The position numbers and the translations under genes are program-made. Shown in pieces: positions 24,948 to 31,340 of a stretch of 34,557 bases of DNA. The notes beneath the pieces were generated by a model. That model made no database searches and was not told the origin of the DNA. It saw nothing but the letters and a program-made list of their open reading frames with translations. This DNA is from a virus, in IMG/VR virus record IMGVR_UViG_3300043499_000285, positions 1-34,557 of that record, one strand, 5' to 3'. Positions within the stretch are counted from its first letter, which is position 1, and each line of letters begins with the position of its first letter.

Positions 24948-25016
24948 AACCGGCTGTCGCTCAGGGTGATACGGAAGCCATTTAAACGTCAACCCGACAC
25001 TCGGCACCGGTTCTAC
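24944..25016. terminator. Inverted repeat between convergent operons, candidate bidirectional terminator
   Basis: GTAGAACCGG (24944-24953) and CCGGTTCTAC (25007-25016) are exact reverse complements, and inside them TGTCG and CGACA extend the pairing imperfectly. The element fills the space between the rightward lysis genes and the stop of the leftward gene at 25018. There is no long U tract, so it may be a weak or factor-assisted terminator, or a structured RNA end. Confidence 0.4.
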
Positions 25017-25017
25017 T

Positions 25018-25986
25018 TTATCCACGTACCTGTACGTGGCGCGGGACGGGGCTACCGCTGCCGCGCATATATGGTTCGACTAGCCAGTGCTTATCGCCCC
25101 GCCGCGCTAGGTAGCGAGACACCATGTGTATCCGGGGGCTCTTACGCGCGTACCCCAATGGGGCGTGCGGCGCTTCTTTGGCGACCCGGTTAGAGAGGTG
25201 CATTACAACCTCTGTGTGGTCGAGGAGCGGTGTCTCGCGTCTCTTGGTTCGCGCTTTATTAATCTTGGCTCTGTCCATCTGTCTGTACTCCACAGCCTGA
25301 CGACTGGAGGTGAGAAGAAGGATGATAGTCCAGATCTCGATGTACTCGCCGTAGACATCGGCAAAGTTATGATCGATCCTTTCTTCAATGTTACCAACCT
25401 TGGTAGCCAGCATGGAAAAGTATTTTAAGCCCCATTTACTGGGCTGGTGCTTGGCCGTTCGCCAAATCGCATACAGGGCTTCCAGTTGTACTGGGTTATC
25501 CCGCCACATCTGACCCAAGTTGCCGGTAAGGATTCCGGTACGCCGGTCGGGGGGTTGCTTGATGCTGGCATCGAGATCGAAGAACGGGCTGATCGGCGCG
25601 ATGTTAGGGACATCGTTGCCGGGGGATGTCCATGCCCAAGTGGCGACACCTTTCCGGCCGCCTTTATCGCATTCGAGGAGGAAGCCCAGGCGATCGGGTA
25701 TGGGTCTGCCGGGTACGGGATCGACTGCGCCAACCAGCGTGCGGAGCTTTTCGCGGCCCGCTTCCGCCCATTCAACCCACATGACGGGGTAGGGCACCTG
25801 TACGTGTTCCAGGGCTTCCAGCAACACCTTGGGGCGTCCTAGACCTATCTCGACCGATGCGTGGATCGCAGCGTTGTCGAGCAGGAAGCGTGGTGCGCCG
25901 GTCATCCGGTCGCGTAGATCAGCGTAGATATCTAAGATCGGGTCACCGGCAGGGGCGGCAGTGGCGACCTGGGCGATCGAATCCAT
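25018..25986 (-). CDS. Uncharacterised phage protein with basic C-terminal motif
   Basis: The ATG at 25986 forms a TGATG overlap with the upstream gene and is preferred over a TTG at 25995. The 322-residue protein has a helical N-terminal half (ILDIYADLRDRMTGAPRFLL, VPYPVMWVEWAEAGREKL), a middle region with DRLGFLLECDKGGRKGVATW, then helices (DNPVQLEALYAIWRTAKHQP). It ends with YARKSPRIHMVSRYLARRGD and HWLVEPYMRGSG. The last motif (S-P-R-x-H-x-x-x-x-x-x-R-x-G-K/D, then pHxRG) is a recurrent C-terminus of unknown phage proteins. It is the last and largest gene of the leftward operon. Function unknown. Confidence 0.7.
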   Translation of the reverse strand: MDSIAQVATAAPAGDPILDIYADLRDRMTGAPRFLLDNAAIHASVEIGLGRPKVLLEALEHVQVPYPVMWVEWAEAGREKLRTLVGAVDPVPGRPIPDRLGFLLECDKGGRKGVATWAWTSPGNDVPNIAPISPFFDLDASIKQPPDRRTGILTGNLGQMWRDNPVQLEALYAIWRTAKHQPSKWGLKYFSMLATKVGNIEERIDHNFADVYGEYIEIWTIILLLTSSRQAVEYRQMDRAKINKARTKRRETPLLDHTEVVMHLSNRVAKEAPHAPLGYARKSPRIHMVSRYLARRGDKHWLVEPYMRGSGSPVPRHVQVRG

Positions 25987-26168
25987 CAGGTACAAGGAAG
26001 CTCGTCCTTCAGATAGTTCTCGTAGTAAGCCGGGTGGTGTTTCTTGACATACTCGATGGTGACTTCAAATTCAACCGCTTGCGCGCCGTCTCGTAAAAAT
26101 GCCCACCCGTCGTTTTCGACCCGTTTGATGATCTTCCCGTCGCGAATAAAAAACCAAACATCGCTCAT
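25986..26168 (-). CDS. Small phage protein, unknown function
   Basis: A 60-residue protein (SDVWFFIRDGKIIKRVENDG, WAFLRDGAQAVEFEVTIEYV) ending KKHHPAYYENYLKDEL. It starts with ATGA overlap and ends in TGATG overlap, so it is tightly coupled to both neighbours. Its composition is that of a small soluble alpha/beta protein. No family is recognised. Confidence 0.6.
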   Translation of the reverse strand: MSDVWFFIRDGKIIKRVENDGWAFLRDGAQAVEFEVTIEYVKKHHPAYYENYLKDELPCT

Positions 26169-26410
26169 GGTTCGCCCTCTGCCCCTGCCGCTACCTTTAT
26201 CAATACCCTGGTGACTTCACGCGCATCGCGAGCGTAATCAGCCGTACCGCATACCCGCAACCGTTCTGCTTTAAGTTTTTCGGGTTCTACTATCCCATAC
26301 TCGTACCAAAGTACAAAGCACGCTATGCAAATTAGCGACTGTCCGTGCCAAATAGATCCCCGCCGATAGGATGACGGCACACCGCAACAATCGCATAGTT
26401 CAAGCGGCAT
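26165..26410 (-). CDS. Small protein with zinc-ribbon-like cysteine pairs
   Basis: The ATG at 26410 overlaps the stop of the upstream gene (TGATG). The 81-residue protein has CDCCG near residue 6 and CIAC near residue 30 (C-x-x-C...C-x-x-C), suggesting a small zinc-binding fold. A helical C-terminus (DAREVTRVLIKVAAGA) follows. Two cysteine pairs about 22 residues apart fit a zinc ribbon; whether it binds nucleic acid is unknown. Confidence 0.6.
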   Translation of the reverse strand: MPLELCDCCGVPSSYRRGSIWHGQSLICIACFVLWYEYGIVEPEKLKAERLRVCGTADYARDAREVTRVLIKVAAGAEGEP

Positions 26411-26580
26411 CAACTCATCATAGCCTTATATTTACTAATCGCTTCCTCATAAAGTTTCCAACATTCGATACTGCCCTCGATGCTTAAAACTTGGTGTTCG
26501 TATTGGTGCGTCATAAAATAACGATATCTCTCTAACCAATGTATAGCGTCGTCTAAAGCTTTTAATGCTTTTTCCCCCAT
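26410..26580 (-). CDS. Small helical protein, copy 1 of a recent duplication
   Basis: A 56-residue protein (MGEKALKALDDAIHWLERYR, YFMTHQYEHQVLSIEGSIEC, WKLYEEAISKYKAMMS). It is nearly identical to residues 1-53 of the product of 27314-27508; only the second residue and the C-terminal tail differ. It is too short for common gene-length cut-offs. It is all-helical and acidic/basic, of unknown function. The stop overlaps the next start. An AAAGGA lies just upstream. Confidence 0.65.
   Translation of the reverse strand: MGEKALKALDDAIHWLERYRYFMTHQYEHQVLSIEGSIECWKLYEEAISKYKAMMS
26420..26580. repeat. 161-bp direct repeat, copy 1
   Basis: This segment matches 27348-27508 at an offset of 928 bases with three mismatches that I can count (AGCT/AGCC, and CCCCC/CTTCC near the start codon). 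It holds almost the whole small gene. ACATATTCCTT is also shared beyond the start codon, displaced by five bases. The similarity is at DNA level, so the duplication is recent or maintained by conversion. Confidence 0.92.
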
Positions 26581-26603
26581 CCTTTACATATTCCTTTAGG
26601 ATA

Positions 26604-27053
26604 TTAGGCAGTGCCACCTTTGCTGATGCCGGCCATCGGAAACATCTCCAACACGCGCCGCTGGGTTTCCTGCGTGCTGACGCTGTCACAGCTATGGCAA
26701 ATCGGCAAGGTGAGGGCCGGCTTCTTGCGCGATGTCCCGCGCGCCCGCTCGATCACCGCGTAGCAGGAAAAGCCCTGTACGTTGTACCGGGTGCTGCATA
26801 GCCCGCAGCGCCCCTCGATCTCACCAGTGCGAATGCGGTCAAATACACCGAAGGCAAGTCGCAGTGCGCGGTGCTGTGGCTTCATTAGTTCGTCAAGCGG
26901 CATCGCGGTGACTGTAGGCATAATCAGACCAGCGCCGACCAGAGCGAGGCTTATCGGCTCTCCCGCCTCCTCGAAGATCGCTAGGACGCGCGGATCGCGG
27001 TTATCCGTCCAGCTAAGATTGCCTTTCTCTCGCCGCCGTTTTGCCTCGCCCAT
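26604..27053 (-). CDS. Phage protein with zinc-binding CxxC pairs (MGEAKRRRE start)
   Basis: A 149-residue protein with the familiar phage-protein opening MGEAKRRREKGNLSW. It contains helices (LDELMKPQHRALRLAFGVFD), then GRCGLCSTRY around residue 83 and LPICHSCDS around residue 116, i.e. two CxxC pairs about 35 residues apart, fitting a zinc ribbon. The C-terminus is GGTA after AGISKG. It starts directly after the upstream stop (TAA-ATG). It lies between the two copies of the duplicated small gene. Function unknown. Confidence 0.65.
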   Translation of the reverse strand: MGEAKRRREKGNLSWTDNRDPRVLAIFEEAGEPISLALVGAGLIMPTVTAMPLDELMKPQHRALRLAFGVFDRIRTGEIEGRCGLCSTRYNVQGFSCYAVIERARGTSRKKPALTLPICHSCDSVSTQETQRRVLEMFPMAGISKGGTA

Positions 27054-27254
27054 TTATCCCGTTTTCACCCTTTGAGCGATGTCGATGATCGCCTGCCGCG
27101 AAGCTTGCCGATCATCCCTGGTGGGCAGTCCGCGACTCACGTCATTCAAAAGCTTGATCGCGGCTGATAGCGCCGCCCGATCCTCAGCGCTACCCCAGCG
27201 CTCGATACGCGCGACGGCGCGATCGACTTTGAACATTGGGACCAGTAGTGTCAT
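27054..27254 (-). CDS. Small helical protein, unknown function
   Basis: A 66-residue protein with an AGGAGG ribosome binding site five bases upstream. It has VDRAVARIERWGSAEDRAAL, then LLNDVSRGLPTRDD and a C-terminal helix QAIIDIAQRVKTG. It is all-helical with heptad-like spacing. It is directly followed by the CxxC-pair gene with no gap. No family is recognised. Confidence 0.6.
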   Translation of the reverse strand: MTLLVPMFKVDRAVARIERWGSAEDRAALSAAIKLLNDVSRGLPTRDDRQASRQAIIDIAQRVKTG

Positions 27255-27313
27255 GCTGCCCTCCTCCCAGTGGTCGGGGGTAGGCTACGTCGGGTGGACG
27301 GTGGCGGCAACTG

Positions 27314-27508
27314 TCACCGCTTTTTACCATCGTCGTCGGTTATCATTATAGCCTTATATTTACTAATCGCTTCCTCATAAAGTTTCCAACATTCGATACT
27401 GCCCTCGATGCTTAAAACTTGGTGTTCGTATTGGTGCGTCATAAAATAACGATATCTCTCTAACCAATGTATAGCGTCGTCTAAAGCCTTTAATGCTTTT
27501 TCTTCCAT
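27314..27508 (-). CDS. Small helical protein, copy 2 of a recent duplication
   Basis: A 64-residue protein identical over most of its length to the product of 26410-26580, but ending ITDDDGKKR instead of MMS. AAGGAATATGT provides the ribosome binding site. The two copies flank two unrelated genes. The acidic-basic tail in this copy, absent in the other, probably shows which end was recombined. Function unknown. Confidence 0.7.
   Translation of the reverse strand: MEEKALKALDDAIHWLERYRYFMTHQYEHQVLSIEGSIECWKLYEEAISKYKAIMITDDDGKKR
27348..27508. repeat. 161-bp direct repeat, copy 2
   Basis: This is the partner of 26420-26580 (about 98% identical by eye, same orientation, 928 bases apart). Homologous recombination between the copies would delete the two intervening genes (26604-27053 and 27054-27254) and leave one chimeric small gene. 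Confidence 0.92.
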
Positions 27509-27564
27509 ACATATTCCTTAACAAGATGGGTTAGTCGGAATCGAGTATGGCTGAACCACCTCCG

Positions 27565-27753
27565 CTAATAGTCGTAAGCCTGCATCATAAACGCAGCAGA
27601 CATCCTTTTCGGATCTATCTCCTTAGCTAGATCAAATAAGTGGTTCGTCAATGCTGACGCTCGTTCGTTATTATTATTAAGACCGTTGACCTTCCATTCC
27701 TGATAAATGGAAGCTATTTGAACCATAAGGTCGTGTTCTTGCTTCTCAGTCAT
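27565..27753 (-). CDS. Small phage protein, unknown function
   Basis: The ATG at 27753, behind GGAGGTGG, gives 62 residues (MTEKQEHDLMVQIASIYQEW, KVNGLNNNNERASALTNHLF, DLAKEIDPKRMSAAFMMQAY). An upstream in-frame start at 27843 would overlap the neighbouring gene and lacks a ribosome binding site. It is helical with an asparagine run. Function unknown. Confidence 0.6.
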   Translation of the reverse strand: MTEKQEHDLMVQIASIYQEWKVNGLNNNNERASALTNHLFDLAKEIDPKRMSAAFMMQAYDY

Positions 27754-27790
27754 CGAAAGACCACCTCCAGGGCAGTGACCCCAGCGTCTG

Positions 27791-28006
27791 TCAATTAAAG
27801 GATCGGGACGCCTGGAAAGCCGGTAGCGGGTCGGGGACCGCAATCTCGTTAAACCGGGGCGGCGCGATCGCGCGGTTGGCCTGCTTTACGATCTCACGGG
27901 CTTCGGCTTCGGTATACCGGCCTGCATCGGTCAACCGGACCACATAGCCCCAACGGGCCGCTCCCCACCACGCGCGATGCTCTTCCGACCAGATCACCCA
28001 CAACAT
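27791..28006 (-). CDS. Small conserved phage protein (WSEEHRAWW type)
   Basis: A 71-residue protein starting MLWVIWSEEHRAWWGAARWG, then YVVRLTDAGRYTEAEAREIV and ANRAIAPPRFNEIAVPDPLP. Proteins with 'W...H..WW......Y......AG.Y...EA..I' occur widely in phage genomes without known function. An AGGAAG lies seven bases before the ATG. It is the first gene of the leftward operon 28006-25018, next to attP. Confidence 0.72.
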   Translation of the reverse strand: MLWVIWSEEHRAWWGAARWGYVVRLTDAGRYTEAEAREIVKQANRAIAPPRFNEIAVPDPLPAFQASRSFN

Positions 28007-28080
28007 CGACAGGCTTCCTATGGGTTACGAGGGCGCACGGTACGCCCGTGTCGCCTCGTTTGCGACCCCAAAAAGCTCGA

Positions 28081-28309
28081 CGGGACAGTAGCCGGGACAG
28101 TGGTTTTGGGGTAGGCTGTAAACCCTTGAAATCGTTGGCGTCCCCAACCGGATTCGAACCGGTGTTGCCGCCGTGAAAGGGCGCAATAAAAGACAATAGT
28201 GGAAATAGTAGAAACCACCAAGCCGTTGAAATCAAGTTATTTTGACCAATATGCTGTCATGCTGTACCGTAGCGTTCTTAGCTGTCCGGGACAGTGGCCG
28301 GGACAGTGG
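28081..28309. other. attP: 3' half of tRNA-Glu as core with two pairs of arm repeats
   Basis: Read on the minus strand, 28183-28136 is the 3' part of a bacterial tRNA-Glu(TTC): anticodon arm CGCC-CTTTCAC-GGCG, T arm ACCGG-TTCGAAT-CCGGT, acceptor GGGGAC and GCCA. No 5' half is present, so it is not a functional tRNA but the piece that restores a host tRNA after integration. Paired direct repeats flank it, each pair spaced 12 bases: CGGGACAGTAG (28081) and CGGGACAGTGG (28093) on the left; CGGGACAGTGG at 28287 and 28299 on the right. These look like integrase arm sites. AATCAAGTTATTT (28230-28242) is close to an IHF site. TTGAAATC occurs at 28126 and 28226. A weak promoter candidate (TTGACC 28242, TACCGT 28265) faces the integrase. 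Nothing else is seen in this 320-base gap. Confidence 0.85.
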
Positions 28310-28329
28310 CTCATTTCTCCGAGGTAGGC

Positions 28330-29517
28330 ATGACGATCGAGACGAAGACGGCGAGACTGCGGCTGGAGGTGCGATGGAAGCCGTACTGGATGCGGCTTTC
28401 GGGCGGGATCTCACTGGGTTACAGGCGGACGGACGAGGTTGGCACGTGGTCGGTGCGGCTTGCGGACGGCAAGGGCGGGAACAGCGTTAAGCGGATCGCT
28501 GCGGCCGATGACGTAAAGCGAGCGGACGGCCGGGAGGTGATGAGTTTTGCCCAAGCGCGTGAGGCTGCACTGCGGCTGGGGCGAAGCGAGGACGAGGGCG
28601 AGATCGCTCCGGTGGTCACGACTCTGGCGGATGCTGTTGAGACGTACCGGACCGATCTGGCTGCCCGTAATGGGCGGGGGGATAACGTGACCCGGTTGCT
28701 ACACAACCTGCCCACTGCGATGCTGAAGCGCCCTATCGGGTTGCTGGATGTTGAGGAATTACGGAAGTGGCGGAACGGCCGGAAGATGGCCCCGGCGTCG
28801 GTCAACCGGCTCGCCACGATTCTGAAAGCGGTGCTGAATCTCGCGGCGACTAAGGATATGGGGTTAAGCAAGAGGGCATGGGAGATCGCGCTGTCGGCGA
28901 TACCCGAAGCTGAATCGGCCAACAACGTGGTGTTGTCCGAGTCCACGGTGATACGGTTGGTATATGCCGCCCGTGAGCAGGGTGAGGAATTTGGTATACT
29001 CGTTGAGGTACTCGCGGTGACGGGGGCACGGTATTCGCAGCTTGCCCGGTGTCGGGTGCGCGACTTGCTGGACGACCGGTTGATGATCCCGAGTAGCGCG
29101 AAGGGGACCAAGAAGCGGGTTACGCGGGTGCCGGTGCCGGTGCCGGATACCCTGGTAGCGGCGTTGCGCGTAGGGGCCGCTGGGCGGTCTGGGGGTGACT
29201 TTTTACTCGTGAAGGCATCCGGACAGCCTTGGGCCAAGAGTGACCACGCACGGCCCTTCAGGCGGGCCGTAGAGGCTATCGAGGAAGACCCGGAGACGGT
29301 GACCAGCTACGCTTTGCGGCATACACACATAACGTCTCAGTTATTGGCGGGGCTACCCGTCCAGCTTGTTGCGAAGTTGCACGATACGAGCGCGAGTCAG
29401 ATCGAACGGCATTACGCGGCGACGATCGCGAGTCAGACCGATGACTTCGTGCGGGCGTCGATGTTGCGGGTGGACAGGGTTGCGGTGGGCGATAATGTGG
29501 TGAGGATGCAGAAATGA
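28330..29517 (+). CDS. int: Tyrosine-family site-specific integrase
   Basis: The ATG at 28330, behind GAGGTAGG, gives 395 residues; a GTG at 28294 lies within the arm repeats and is unlikely. Residues 1-75 are a basic arm-binding region, 95-190 a core-binding domain (TLADAVETYRTDLAARN, ASVNRLATILKAVLNLAATK), and 200-395 the catalytic domain. Active-site residues: Arg234 (VTGARYSQLARCRV), Lys in KGTKKRVTRVPVP, Arg330 (YALRHTHIT), His351 (KLHDTS) and Tyr362 (ERHYAATI). The usual His three residues before Arg330 is Tyr327, a known tolerated position. It should catalyse recombination at the adjacent tRNA-Glu attP. Confidence 0.95.
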   Translation: MTIETKTARLRLEVRWKPYWMRLSGGISLGYRRTDEVGTWSVRLADGKGGNSVKRIAAADDVKRADGREVMSFAQAREAALRLGRSEDEGEIAPVVTTLADAVETYRTDLAARNGRGDNVTRLLHNLPTAMLKRPIGLLDVEELRKWRNGRKMAPASVNRLATILKAVLNLAATKDMGLSKRAWEIALSAIPEAESANNVVLSESTVIRLVYAAREQGEEFGILVEVLAVTGARYSQLARCRVRDLLDDRLMIPSSAKGTKKRVTRVPVPVPDTLVAALRVGAAGRSGGDFLLVKASGQPWAKSDHARPFRRAVEAIEEDPETVTSYALRHTHITSQLLAGLPVQLVAKLHDTSASQIERHYAATIASQTDDFVRASMLRVDRVAVGDNVVRMQK

Positions 29518-29792
29518 GAGAAACACAAACGACTATAAATCAATGGCAGGCTAAACGGTTCCCCGATGCTAGTTATGACGGCGTAATTAACCACTTACGC
29601 GAGGAAGTCGCGGAATTCTTCACCGCGTCAGATGAAGACGCTGCCGAAGAAGCCGCTGACATTGTGATCCTGCTTTACTGCTGGGCGATGTACCAAGGTA
29701 TCGATTTGCAGGATCAGATCGATTGGAAGATGGCGAAGAACCGTGCTCGCAAATGGAACATTCAATCTGATGGCACGGGGAGGCATACATGA
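29514..29792 (+). CDS. MazG-like nucleotide pyrophosphohydrolase
   Basis: A 92-residue protein, ATGA overlap with the integrase. It carries the all-alpha NTP-PPase metal site: the helix HLREEVAEFFTA and, 12 residues on, DAAEEAADIVILLYCWAMYQ (E-E-x-x-E ... E-x-x-D). Then DLQDQIDWKMAKNRARKW matches 'K...n..R.w' of the dATP/dGTP-pyrophosphohydrolase type. Phage members reduce non-canonical nucleotides or adjust host (p)ppGpp/dNTP pools; the substrate here is not deducible. Placement after int is unusual for a lytic function and suggests expression along with it. Confidence 0.87.
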   Translation: MRETQTTINQWQAKRFPDASYDGVINHLREEVAEFFTASDEDAAEEAADIVILLYCWAMYQGIDLQDQIDWKMAKNRARKWNIQSDGTGRHT

Positions 29793-30037
29793 AACACCTG
29801 ACACGCGATCAACACATAGAGCTTGCACAATTACTCAACCAAGCTGCCGACAACCTGACCACAGCTTCTCGTATCGTTAACCGGGCCGGCTTTACGGATC
29901 AGATGTTGTATGCCAGTGGCACTATACAGGATCGGTTGATCGATCCATTACGTGACGCCTGGGAAACCCTGGGGTCCGATAAGTGCCCCTATCAATCCGT
30001 AGCTTACGGTGGTCCCGTCGCTTATCGTAGGCAATAA
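29789..30037 (+). CDS. Small protein after the MazG-like gene, unknown function
   Basis: An 82-residue protein in ATGA overlap. It has helices (DQHIELAQLLNQAADNLTTA, DRLIDPLRDAWETLGSDK) and a polar tail ending AYGGPVAYRRQ. Short proteins of this layout are sometimes seen near phage nucleotide metabolism genes, but no family is recognised. It is the last gene before the leftward operon's terminator. Confidence 0.62.
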   Translation: MKHLTRDQHIELAQLLNQAADNLTTASRIVNRAGFTDQMLYASGTIQDRLIDPLRDAWETLGSDKCPYQSVAYGGPVAYRRQ

Positions 30038-30041
30038 GAAA

Positions 30042-30059
30042 GCCCCGCCGAAGCGGGGC
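30042..30059 (-). terminator. Intrinsic terminator of the leftward early operon
   Basis: GCCCCGC-CGAA-GCGGGGC is a perfect 7-bp stem with a tetraloop. Read on the minus strand it is followed by TTTCTTATT, so it works best for transcripts coming from 30609 leftward, after the proline-rich protein gene ends at 30130. It could also weakly stop rightward integrase transcripts, but lacks U's on that side. The rest of the 92-base gap has no other feature. Confidence 0.82.
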
Positions 30060-30129
30060 CAGTGGGATCACTATCGCCGTCCGAAGCGCCGCCTCCGGGG
30101 AGACGGCGCGGGTGGTTCGGGCGGCGTTA

Positions 30130-30609
30130 CTACTTTGGGGTTGGCGTCGGCGCAATCGGGTGCGACGGGCGCAGGCTTGGATCAACGCAGACGTAGCGCC
30201 AGCCGTAGCCCGGTATCCCGCAAACGATCCAGAATGTCTGACTCGGCAGCCCCTGATCGGGATGCCCCGGCTCTCCCGGCAGCGTGTTGTCGGGATGCCC
30301 TGGCTCTCCCGGCAGCCCCTGATCTGGATGAGCCGGCGCTCCCGGCAGTCCCTGATCTGGACGCCCCGGCGACGGCCAGATGGTGCCGGGCGGAACCGAG
30401 GAGCCCGGTGGGATCGGGACAATCGGATGCGCGATTGTGGGTGGCGGCCAAATGCCGGGAGGCGGAACGGGCAGCCCTTGATCGGGGTAGGGCATCCCGC
30501 CCGGCAGCGTGTTATCGGGATGCCCCTCGCCGACGCCATAACCGGGATCAACCGGCCCGCCGGTTTGTCTGACATGAATAGGTGACGCACTAACTGCAAC
30601 ATAAGCCAT
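30130..30609 (-). CDS. Proline-rich repeat protein
   Basis: A 159-residue protein of low complexity. Eleven-residue units of the form (G/A)-H-P-D-Q/N-x-L-P-G-x-P occur six times: residues 29-39, 40-50, 82-92, 93-103, 104-114 and 115-125. Between them is a run of PPPGIWPPPTIAHPIVPIPP. The C-terminal ~35 residues are non-repetitive with two cysteines (FWIVCGIPGYGWRYVCVDPS). Repeats of 'HPD(N/Q)(T/G)LPG.P' are common in otherwise unrelated phage proteins of Proteobacteria; the function is unknown. The ATG is behind CGGAGACGAC. Both strands are open here because of the GC-rich repeats; the minus strand is chosen because of the known repeat motif. Confidence 0.78.
   Translation of the reverse strand: MAYVAVSASPIHVRQTGGPVDPGYGVGEGHPDNTLPGGMPYPDQGLPVPPPGIWPPPTIAHPIVPIPPGSSVPPGTIWPSPGRPDQGLPGAPAHPDQGLPGEPGHPDNTLPGEPGHPDQGLPSQTFWIVCGIPGYGWRYVCVDPSLRPSHPIAPTPTPK
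30235..30366 (-). repeat. Four tandem 33-bp units in the proline-rich gene
   Basis: Codons 82-125 consist of four consecutive 33-base units encoding GRPDQGLPGAP, AHPDQGLPGEP, GHPDNTLPGEP and GHPDQGLPSQT. The DNA copies are imperfect (for example GGCAGCGTGTTGTC versus GGCAGCCCCTGATC), so unit number may vary between relatives. Confidence 0.8.
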
Positions 30610-30638
30610 GTATGTCGTCTCCGTGTATTGGGTTGGAG

Positions 30639-30812
30639 TTACGGAGTTACGGCTTTACACTTATCAATGAATTCCTTGGGCGAGGTCAGGATAACCCTAG
30701 CTTTGCCTACCTTAATTGTTTCCAGCTTGCCTTGATCCATCAATTTGTACACGAAACTGCGTGACAGTCCTACCTCCTCTCGCCACGGGTTGACGCGCCA
30801 ACCTTGTTTCAT
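30639..30812 (-). CDS. Small HTH DNA-binding protein (excisionase/AlpA-like)
   Basis: A 57-residue protein (MKQGWRVNPWREEVGLSRSF, VYKLMDQGKLETIKVGKARV, ILTSPKEFIDKCKAVTP). EEVGLSRSFVYKLMDQGKLE is a helix-turn-helix of the MerR-like / excisionase type: a first helix, 'SrSfvYkLm..Gkl', and the wing 'tikvGkaRvi'. A TGAGGTAAC before the ATG overlaps the preceding stop. It could be an excisionase for the integrase or a transcriptional regulator. It is shorter than 60 residues and easily missed. It lies 1.1 kb beyond the integrase on the opposite strand. Confidence 0.82.
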   Translation of the reverse strand: MKQGWRVNPWREEVGLSRSFVYKLMDQGKLETIKVGKARVILTSPKEFIDKCKAVTP

Positions 30813-30821
30813 GATGTTACC

Positions 30822-31127
30822 TCATAGTGGGCCGAAGAACTCGTCGGCCATGCTCTGGCGGTAGCGAAAGAAGCCCGCGTGGTCAGGATAGTCCTCTGCG
30901 AATAGGCGAGAGTAGAATGCCACGAAGTCGTTACTGATCTTGTACTTTTCAGCTATTACCGGATCGGTGAAGCACTCGAACCTGACCACGTGCATGATGC
31001 CATCCGCTGAGTGAGTCGGGAACCCTTGGCCGATCCGGATGAAAGTTATTTTAATAAACCATTCATAGATCTGCGGGTTCGCCCGATGGTAGTCCCGCCA
31101 CGCTTCCCACGTTTGTTGCGGGGTCAC
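30822..31127 (-). CDS. Uncharacterised conserved phage protein
   Basis: A 101-residue protein from a GTG overlapping the preceding stop (GTGA) with GGGGAGG before it. Motifs: QTWEAWRDYHRANPQIYEWF, MHVVRFEC, KISNDFVAFYSRLFAEDYPD and GFFRYRQSM. Small phage and plasmid proteins with 'W..y...NP..y..f......g......~~~i....R~....d...ki.Nd....ysR~f....P...gfF' are widespread but unassigned. It is part of the leftward early operon, after the ParB-like and small genes. Confidence 0.75.
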   Translation of the reverse strand: MTPQQTWEAWRDYHRANPQIYEWFIKITFIRIGQGFPTHSADGIMHVVRFECFTDPVIAEKYKISNDFVAFYSRLFAEDYPDHAGFFRYRQSMADEFFGPL

Positions 31128-31339
31128 CCCTCCCCTCTAAGCCACGTGCTGCTGTATAGGGCACCCTTATACCGGCTTCGGATGTCGGCCACCAAGTGTT
31201 CCAGGGTGGGGCGTTCGCCGTTCATGTGTGTTATGACGATTTCAGTTATGCTGTCACCGTCCAGCCGGGGTACAGCACGGATGACCGAATCGCCTTCCGC
31301 GAAACTGCGCTCGTTGCCGTATGTCGGTATGTCGATCAT
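31124..31339 (-). CDS. Small protein downstream of the ParB-like gene
   Basis: The ATG at 31339 lies two bases past the ParB-like stop (TGAGATG), giving 71 residues (MIDIPTYGNERSFAEGDSVI, RAVPRLDGDSITEIVITHMN, GERPTLEHLVADIRSRYKGA, LYSSTWLRGEG). An earlier in-frame start would overlap the ParB-like gene by 70 bases. No family is recognised; a small alpha/beta fold is likely. Confidence 0.6.
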   Translation of the reverse strand: MIDIPTYGNERSFAEGDSVIRAVPRLDGDSITEIVITHMNGERPTLEHLVADIRSRYKGALYSSTWLRGEG

Positions 31340-31340
31340 C

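Noticed and set aside
28136-28183. A functional tRNA-Glu gene
   Set aside because: Only the anticodon arm, T arm and 3' acceptor with CCA are present; the 5' acceptor and D arm are missing upstream, so it is annotated as the attP core.
30009-30585. Rightward proteins of 157-187 residues over the proline-rich locus
   Set aside because: They are arginine/alanine-rich antisense readings of the GC-rich repeats; the leftward frame has the known HPDxxLPG repeats, a ribosome binding site and a terminator.
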